64,000 nt of DNA, from assembly GCA_963827725.1 (NCBI GenBank), contig CAWHBM010000001.1, positions 62,001 through 126,000 of the forward strand. Direction: 5' to 3'. The position numbers and the translations under genes were made by a program. The stretch is from VAXT01 sp963827725 (GTDB lineage: Bacteria; Actinomycetota; Thermoleophilia; Gaiellales; Gaiellaceae). The notes under the pieces were generated by a model, which made no database searches, was not told the DNA's origin, and worked only from the letters and a program-made list of their open reading frames with translations. This document shows, piece after piece, positions 59,850 to 64,000 of this stretch (within the stretch, counting starts at the first letter, position 1; the number at the start of each line of letters is the position of its first letter).

Positions 59850-60713
59850 ATGTCCAGGGTCTTTGCCGCCACCTTGTCTACCTTCGCGCTGACCGCTCTC
59901 GCGCTCGCAAGTGGAGCGCTCGCAGGCGGAAACCCTGAGGTCGCAGCGCTCCAGGTTGGGTTGAAGGGAAGAGGGCTCTACGCCGGTACCGTCGACGGCG
60001 TTCTCGGCCCCGGCACCGAGTCCGCGCTGCGCCGGTTCCAGAGGCGCAAGGGCCTCGCCGCCGACGGCGTTCCGGGCCCTCGCACGCGGAAGGCCCTCGG
60101 TCGCTACGGCAAGCGCTCCCCCCTCGGCCGCCGGCAGTTGACCTTCGGGGCACGGGGGTGGGACGTGGCGGCGCTCCAGTTCGCGCTCGCCTGGCACGGC
60201 TTCCCCTCCGGAAACTTCGACGGCTTCCTCGGCTCACACACGGACGCGGCTCTTCGCCGCTTCCAGCGCTGGGCCGGGATCAACTCCGACGGCACGGCGG
60301 GCCCGGCAACGGTCGCTGCCCTGCGCGCACCTGATCCTCGCTCACCCCTCAGTCTCGCCCGGCCGTTGATCGCGCCCGTTGGCGACATCTTCGGCCCGCG
60401 CGGCTCGCGCTTCCATGCCGGGGTGGACTTCCCGGCGGAGAGCGGAACTCCGGTAGGTGCGGCACGGGGCGGTCGCGTGGTCTTCGCCGGGCCCACCGGT
60501 AGCGGCTGGGGAAACCTCGTCGTCCTCGCTCACGGATCCGGCGTTCGGACGAAGTACGCACACCTGGCTCGCATCGACGTCCGCGTCGGTGCGCGCGTCG
60601 GCGGAGGCTCCACGATCGGCCTCGTCGGCACGACGGGCGCATCTACGGGCCCGCACCTCCACTTCGAAGTGCTCGTTCGCGGCGCGAACGTCGACCCGCT
60701 GGCCGCCTTCTAG
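59850..60713 (+). CDS. Secreted M23 peptidase with two peptidoglycan-binding domains
   Basis: 287 residues, signal peptide 1-26 (A-L-A-S-G-A-L-A-G). Two PG_binding_1 domains (about 28-85 and 95-155; G-P-G-T-E-S-A-L-R-R-F-Q and H-T-D-A-A-L-R-R-F-Q) precede a LytM/M23 domain (about 175-287) with metal ligands in F-H-A-G-V-D-F and H-L-H-F-E. A cell-wall endopeptidase anchored to peptidoglycan. ATG 59850 used; no ribosome site is obvious. Confidence 0.93.
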   Translation: MSRVFAATLSTFALTALALASGALAGGNPEVAALQVGLKGRGLYAGTVDGVLGPGTESALRRFQRRKGLAADGVPGPRTRKALGRYGKRSPLGRRQLTFGARGWDVAALQFALAWHGFPSGNFDGFLGSHTDAALRRFQRWAGINSDGTAGPATVAALRAPDPRSPLSLARPLIAPVGDIFGPRGSRFHAGVDFPAESGTPVGAARGGRVVFAGPTGSGWGNLVVLAHGSGVRTKYAHLARIDVRVGARVGGGSTIGLVGTTGASTGPHLHFEVLVRGANVDPLAAF

Positions 60714-60744
60714 AGGGACAGCCCCTCGCGGGGGACTGTCCCTC
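60713..60744. terminator. Hairpin between convergent genes
   Basis: GAGGGACAG (60713-60721) pairs with CTGTCCCTC (60736-60744), continued by CCCC/GGGG: 13 bp around a short loop with one bulged A. It begins in the M23 stop codon and ends 11 bp before the DUF6458 stop, so it can serve both strands. No T-run. Confidence 0.6.
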
Positions 60745-60754
60745 GGATCGAGTC

Positions 60755-60988
60755 CTAGTAGCCGGGCCCCGGGGGTGGCGGGCCTTCTTCGACGTACGTC
60801 GCACGCCGGCGGCCGCCCGTCCCGCCCCACGACGACCAGAAGATCATCGAGAGCACGAGGCCGATCACACCGATCACCATCAGGATCGCGCCGATCGCGT
60901 CCACATCGAGACCGCCGACCTCGGCGTTCACGCCCCAGATGAGGATCGCACCGCCCGCAATCAGAAATAGGCTTGCTCCTAGTCCCAT
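60755..60988 (-). CDS. DUF6458-type small membrane protein
   Basis: 77 residues from ATG 60988, which has AAGGAGG five bases upstream; an ATG/GTG further upstream would add a non-conserved Gly-rich stretch. M-G-L-G-A-S-L-F-L-I-A-G-G-A-I-L opens the first of two membrane segments; the Gly/Arg/Pro tail is cytoplasmic. Widespread in Actinobacteria, function unknown. Confidence 0.82.
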   Translation of the reverse strand: MGLGASLFLIAGGAILIWGVNAEVGGLDVDAIGAILMVIGVIGLVLSMIFWSSWGGTGGRRRATYVEEGPPPPGPGY

Positions 60989-61062
60989 CGAACCTCCTTG
61001 TTTCTCCCCTCCTACCCCTCCGAAGCCCGACACTAACTACGGCATCGAACCGGATCGTTGAG

Positions 61063-61068
61063 TAGGCT
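61063..61068 (+). promoter_or_regulatory. Predicted -10 element of coxB-coxA (leaderless)
   Basis: TAGGCT ends 8 nt before GTG 61077; no ribosome site at the right distance. Confidence 0.45.
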
Positions 61069-61076
61069 CGGTCCCG

Positions 61077-61808
61077 GTGCGCAGGGGAGCAATTGTGAGG
61101 GTCGTAACGATCGGTCTTCTGGCGGCTGCAGTAACGACAGCCGTCGCGATTCTGATCCCCTGGCTCCCCGCCCAGGAGTCGAAGGAGGCCGGCCGGATCG
61201 ACTTCGTTTTCTGGGTCGTCGTCGCGATCTGTATCGCGGTCTTCGCGGTCGTGGCGGCGATCACCGTCTACTCCGTCGTCAAGTTCCGGGTGCGCCCCGA
61301 CGACGACTCCGACGGCCCGCCGATTCACGGCCATACCGGGATCGAGATCGTGTGGACGGTCATCCCGACCGTGCTCGTGACCGCGATCGGCATCCTCAGC
61401 GCCGTAGCCCTTGCGCAGAACGGAAAGCTGGAGTCCGACCGGCTGAAGGTGAACGTGACCGCGCAGCAGTTCGCCTGGCACTTCGAGTACCCGCAGTACG
61501 GCGGCTTCAAGTCGGACGAGCTCCGGCTCGCGGAAGGCCGGCAGGTCGACCTCAGCCTCCGGGCGCTCGACGTCATCCACTCCTTCTTCGTCCCGGAGTT
61601 CAGGCAGAAGCAGGACGCCGTTCCGGGAATCGTCACGGACCTGCAGATCACGCCCACGAAGGCGGGCGAGCGCACTCTCATCTGCACTGAGCTCTGCGGG
61701 CTCGGGCACGCCCTCATGCGGGCGCCGGTGATCGTGATGGAGGAGGCCGAGTTCGACCGTTGGGCCCGCTCGCGGCAGCAGCAGGGGAGCGAAGGAACCT
61801 CTGGGTAA
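61077..61808 (+). CDS. coxB: Cytochrome c oxidase subunit II
   Basis: 243 residues. A first membrane segment (about 6-26) and a second (43-68) and third (85-110) precede the cupredoxin domain. CuA ligands are visible in H-S-F-F-V-P-E and C-T-E-L-C-G-L-G-H-A-L-M, and the aromatic electron-entry patch in Q-Q-F-A-W-H-F-E. Accepts electrons from cytochrome c for the CoxA centre. GTG 61077 preferred because of the -10 element. Confidence 0.95.
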   Translation: MRRGAIVRVVTIGLLAAAVTTAVAILIPWLPAQESKEAGRIDFVFWVVVAICIAVFAVVAAITVYSVVKFRVRPDDDSDGPPIHGHTGIEIVWTVIPTVLVTAIGILSAVALAQNGKLESDRLKVNVTAQQFAWHFEYPQYGGFKSDELRLAEGRQVDLSLRALDVIHSFFVPEFRQKQDAVPGIVTDLQITPTKAGERTLICTELCGLGHALMRAPVIVMEEAEFDRWARSRQQQGSEGTSG

Positions 61809-61820
61809 TCTGACCGCCCC

Positions 61821-63758
61821 GTGACCCTCGTCGACCACACCCAGCACGCGCCGTCCAAGCCGCCGCCCACGGGCTGGCGGAGGGTGCTCGCGCCGGGCTG
61901 GCTGCGCGTGCCGTGGATGACGGCGCTCTTCTTCGGCATCGGGGTCGGGATCGTCGTCGGCCTCCGGGCGCTCGCCGGCTGGGAGCCCGTCTGGGACTGG
62001 CTGATCATCGTCACGGTCGCGGCGCTGATCACGGCGCCGATCGGTTTTCTGGCCGGCATCGGGGCCTTCGACTACTGGGTCAAGTACTGCCTCGGCTACC
62101 CGACGGAGCCCGAGGACCACTCCGGCCACGGCGCCCACAGCTGGCGGGACTACTTCCGGGTCAACACCGACCACAAGGTGATCGGCGTCCAGTACATCGT
62201 GACGACGATCTTCTTCTTCCTGGCCGGCGGCCTGATGGCGATGATCTTCCGAGCCGAGCTGGCGAAGCCCGGGATGCAGTTCCTGGACAACCAGGAGTAC
62301 AACGGCCTGATCTCGGTCCACGCGTCGCTGATGATCTTCCTGTTCGTGATCCCGGCCTTCGCGGGCCTCGCGAACTACGTCATCCCGCTGATGATCGGAG
62401 CGCCGGACATGGCGTTCCCGCGGCTGAACGCGCTCTCCTTCTGGCTGCTGCCGATCGCCGGGATCATGATGCTCTCGAGCGTCGTCGTTCCCGGCGGAGC
62501 CTTCGGAGCCGGCTGGACGGGCTACGCGCCCCTCTCGGTCGTCGGGACCGACGGCAACGTCTGGTTCAACATGGGCGTCCAGTGGGCCGGGGCGTCGTCG
62601 ATCATGACGGCCCTCAACTTCCTGGTCACGATCATCACCATGCGCGCGCCCGGGATGACCTTCTGGCGCATGCCGCTGCTCGTCTGGGCGAACTTCACGA
62701 CTTCACTGCTCGTCGTCCTGGCGACGCCGTTCATCGCCGGCTCGCAGTTCTTCGTCATGTTCGACCGCCTCATGCACACGAACTTCTTCGACTTCCACGA
62801 CGGCGGCTACGTGCTGGGCTACCAGCACATCTTCTGGTTCTACTCGCACCCGGCCGTCTACATCATGATGCTGCCCGGATTCGGGATCGCCTCCGAGGTG
62901 ATCTCGGTCATGTCGAGGAAACCGATCTTCGGCTACCGGCTGATGGCGCTCTCGCTCTGCGCGATCCTCGTCCTCGGCTTCTCGGTCTGGGCGCACCACA
63001 TGTTCGTCTCGGGCATGGCGGACTACCTGCGCGTGCCGATGATGATCACGACGCTCCTGATCGCCGTGCCCACGGGGATCAAGGTGTTCTCCTGGCTGGC
63101 GACGACGTGGGAGGGGCGGCTGAACTTATCGACGCCCATGTTGTGGGCGCTCGGCTTCGTCTCGATGTTCGTGATCGGCGGCCTCTCGGGGATCATGCTC
63201 GGCGCGGTCCCGATCGACATCCACACCTCGGACACGTACTTCATCGTCGCGCACATCCACTACGTGCTGCTCGGCGGCTCGCTGTTCACGATCTTCGCCG
63301 GGATCTACTACTGGTTCCCGAAGATGACCGGCCGCATGTACAACGAACGGCTCGGGAAGCTCCATTTCTGGATGACGTTCATCGGCTTCAACGCCACGTT
63401 CTTCCCGATGCACATCATCGGGGTGCAGGGAATGCCCAGGCGCGTGTCCGACTACGTCCCTCAGTTCAGCACGTGGAACATGGTGATCTCGATCTCCTCG
63501 TTCGCGCTGGGGGCGTCGTTCATCATCTTCCTCTACAACATGATCGTCAGCTGGCAGCGAGGCCCCGCCGCCGGTGCGAACCCCTGGCGAGCGATGACGC
63601 TGGAGTGGCAGGTCTCCTCGCCGCCGCCGATCTTCAACTTCGACGAGATCCCGCAGATCGTCGGCGGCCCGTACGAGTACGGCGTCGACGGAGCGCGGCA
63701 CGCGGTCTTCAATGGCGTCGAGGAGGCGCAGGAAGAGGAGGTGGTGCACACAACATGA
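61821..63758 (+). CDS. coxA: Cytochrome c oxidase subunit I (A2-type)
   Basis: 645 residues. Two extra N-terminal membrane segments (about 30-85) precede the twelve-helix core beginning N-T-D-H-K-V-I-G. Heme and CuB ligands: His in S-V-H-A-S-L-M, W-F-Y-S-H-P-A-V-Y with the cross-linked His-Tyr, H-H of W-A-H-H-M-F, and H-I-H-Y near 470. The D-channel Glu of H-P-E-V is Ala here and Y-S precedes H-P, the A2-type signature. GTG start 61821. Overlaps the next gene as ATGA. Confidence 0.95.
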   Translation: MTLVDHTQHAPSKPPPTGWRRVLAPGWLRVPWMTALFFGIGVGIVVGLRALAGWEPVWDWLIIVTVAALITAPIGFLAGIGAFDYWVKYCLGYPTEPEDHSGHGAHSWRDYFRVNTDHKVIGVQYIVTTIFFFLAGGLMAMIFRAELAKPGMQFLDNQEYNGLISVHASLMIFLFVIPAFAGLANYVIPLMIGAPDMAFPRLNALSFWLLPIAGIMMLSSVVVPGGAFGAGWTGYAPLSVVGTDGNVWFNMGVQWAGASSIMTALNFLVTIITMRAPGMTFWRMPLLVWANFTTSLLVVLATPFIAGSQFFVMFDRLMHTNFFDFHDGGYVLGYQHIFWFYSHPAVYIMMLPGFGIASEVISVMSRKPIFGYRLMALSLCAILVLGFSVWAHHMFVSGMADYLRVPMMITTLLIAVPTGIKVFSWLATTWEGRLNLSTPMLWALGFVSMFVIGGLSGIMLGAVPIDIHTSDTYFIVAHIHYVLLGGSLFTIFAGIYYWFPKMTGRMYNERLGKLHFWMTFIGFNATFFPMHIIGVQGMPRRVSDYVPQFSTWNMVISISSFALGASFIIFLYNMIVSWQRGPAAGANPWRAMTLEWQVSSPPPIFNFDEIPQIVGGPYEYGVDGARHAVFNGVEEAQEEEVVHTT

Positions 63759-64000
63759 GCCATGTCCTCGTCGTCGCCAACGAGACGGTTGCCGGCCCGA
63801 GCCTGATCGAGGCGCTGAAGCGCCGCGCCGCCGACGGCGTCGATCTGATCACCGTCCTCTCTCCGGTGAGCCATCCGCACACGGCCTACGTCGTCTACGA
63901 GGACACGCGTCGGGCGGCGGCCGGGAGGCGCCTCGACCGGACACTCGCTGCGCTGCGCGAGGCGGGGATCGCGGCCCACGGTCTCGTCGTCGAGGCCGAT
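63755..64000 (+). CDS. UspA-like protein (3' end outside window)
   Basis: 82 codons visible from ATG 63755. H-V-L-V-V-A-N-E-T-V opens an HUP/Rossmann-type strand, V-D-L-I-T-V-L-S-P is the second, and a helical D-R-T-L-A-A-L-R-E-A-G follows: universal-stress-protein-like. Translationally coupled to coxA; role in respiration control would be a guess. Confidence 0.65.
   Translation, partial: MSHVLVVANETVAGPSLIEALKRRAADGVDLITVLSPVSHPHTAYVVYEDTRRAAAGRRLDRTLAALREAGIAAHGLVVEAD

Overview
The window is 64 kb of very GC-rich, densely packed bacterial chromosome. Gene content points to a soil actinobacterium. I would guess class Thermoleophilia (Gaiellales or Solirubrobacterales relatives), on the strength of a DUF6458 protein, an apparent RmlC-RmlD fusion, two HD-GYP proteins with unnamed membrane domains, abundant GTG starts and what looks like widespread leaderless transcription. 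The class is inference; the phylum is fairly safe. I see no transposon, phage, CRISPR array or plasmid function.

Layout. 0-4.3 kb: gyrB (cut by the left edge) and gyrA. 4.4-10.4 kb: a MerR-type regulator, a galT / slipin / nfeD cluster on the minus strand, a secreted PGRP amidase and a biotin-protein ligase. 10.4-18.3 kb: fatty-acid synthesis (fabZ-fabH-fabD-fabG-fabF, two accessory genes, accD-accA), with no acpP. 18.3-18.55 kb: a non-coding gap with a DnaA-box cluster and inverted repeats. 18.6-30.1 kb: LigD, an HD-GYP protein, GNAT / type-II NADH dehydrogenase, a LOG-like protein, a DDAH-like hydrolase, an ECF42 sigma operon with two YCII/DGPF proteins and an unannotated 51-codon gene, and an MrfA-like helicase. 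30.5-33.6 kb: TPP riboswitch and thiD-thiM-thiE-thiL. 33.6-42.4 kb: orphan permease, thioredoxin, dolichyl-phosphate-mannose-synthase-like transferase, PolX, trehalose phosphatase, two half-size TauE/SafE genes, a Zur-ZIP zinc operon with a Zur box, and an M23 peptidase. 42.5-48.4 kb: lon-hsp20 and dTDP-rhamnose genes rmlA, rmlC/D, rmlB. 48.5-57.2 kb: PASTA-less Ser/Thr kinase, SpoIID-like protein coupled to a subtilase, a WbpA/B/D-like sugar-nucleotide cluster, a secreted SGNH-like protein. 57.2-64 kb: a 51-codon gene, tRNA-Lys(CTT), a GGDEF+HD-GYP protein, an M23 peptidase with two peptidoglycan-binding domains, DUF6458, cytochrome oxidase coxB-coxA and the start of a UspA-like gene.

Two window-wide patterns matter. 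First, at least sixteen genes have a TAnnnT -10 hexamer 6-9 nt before their start codon and no Shine-Dalgarno sequence, so leaderless mRNAs are probably the rule for first genes of operons; at 38.14 kb two divergent genes appear to share overlapping, opposite-strand -10 hexamers. Second, five genes (thiM, otsB, a 42-kb hypothetical, the SpoIID gene, a Gfo/Idh oxidoreductase) are each broken by exactly one surplus base in a CCC/GGG run, and two more (fabG start, rmlC/rmlD junction) lack exactly one base. This looks more like homopolymer error in the assembly than gene decay, and I annotate these as genes with a flagged break.

Regulatory and structural signals that go beyond the genes include a 22-bp palindromic motif shared by the upstream regions of both HD-GYP genes (22.33 and 59.75 kb), a two-part ~90-bp dispersed element (41.9 and 57.5 kb), tandem GGGAC/GTCCC-type palindromes (32.1, 47.4, 60.7 kb), and gyrase subunits that both carry residues associated with quinolone resistance at the classical positions.
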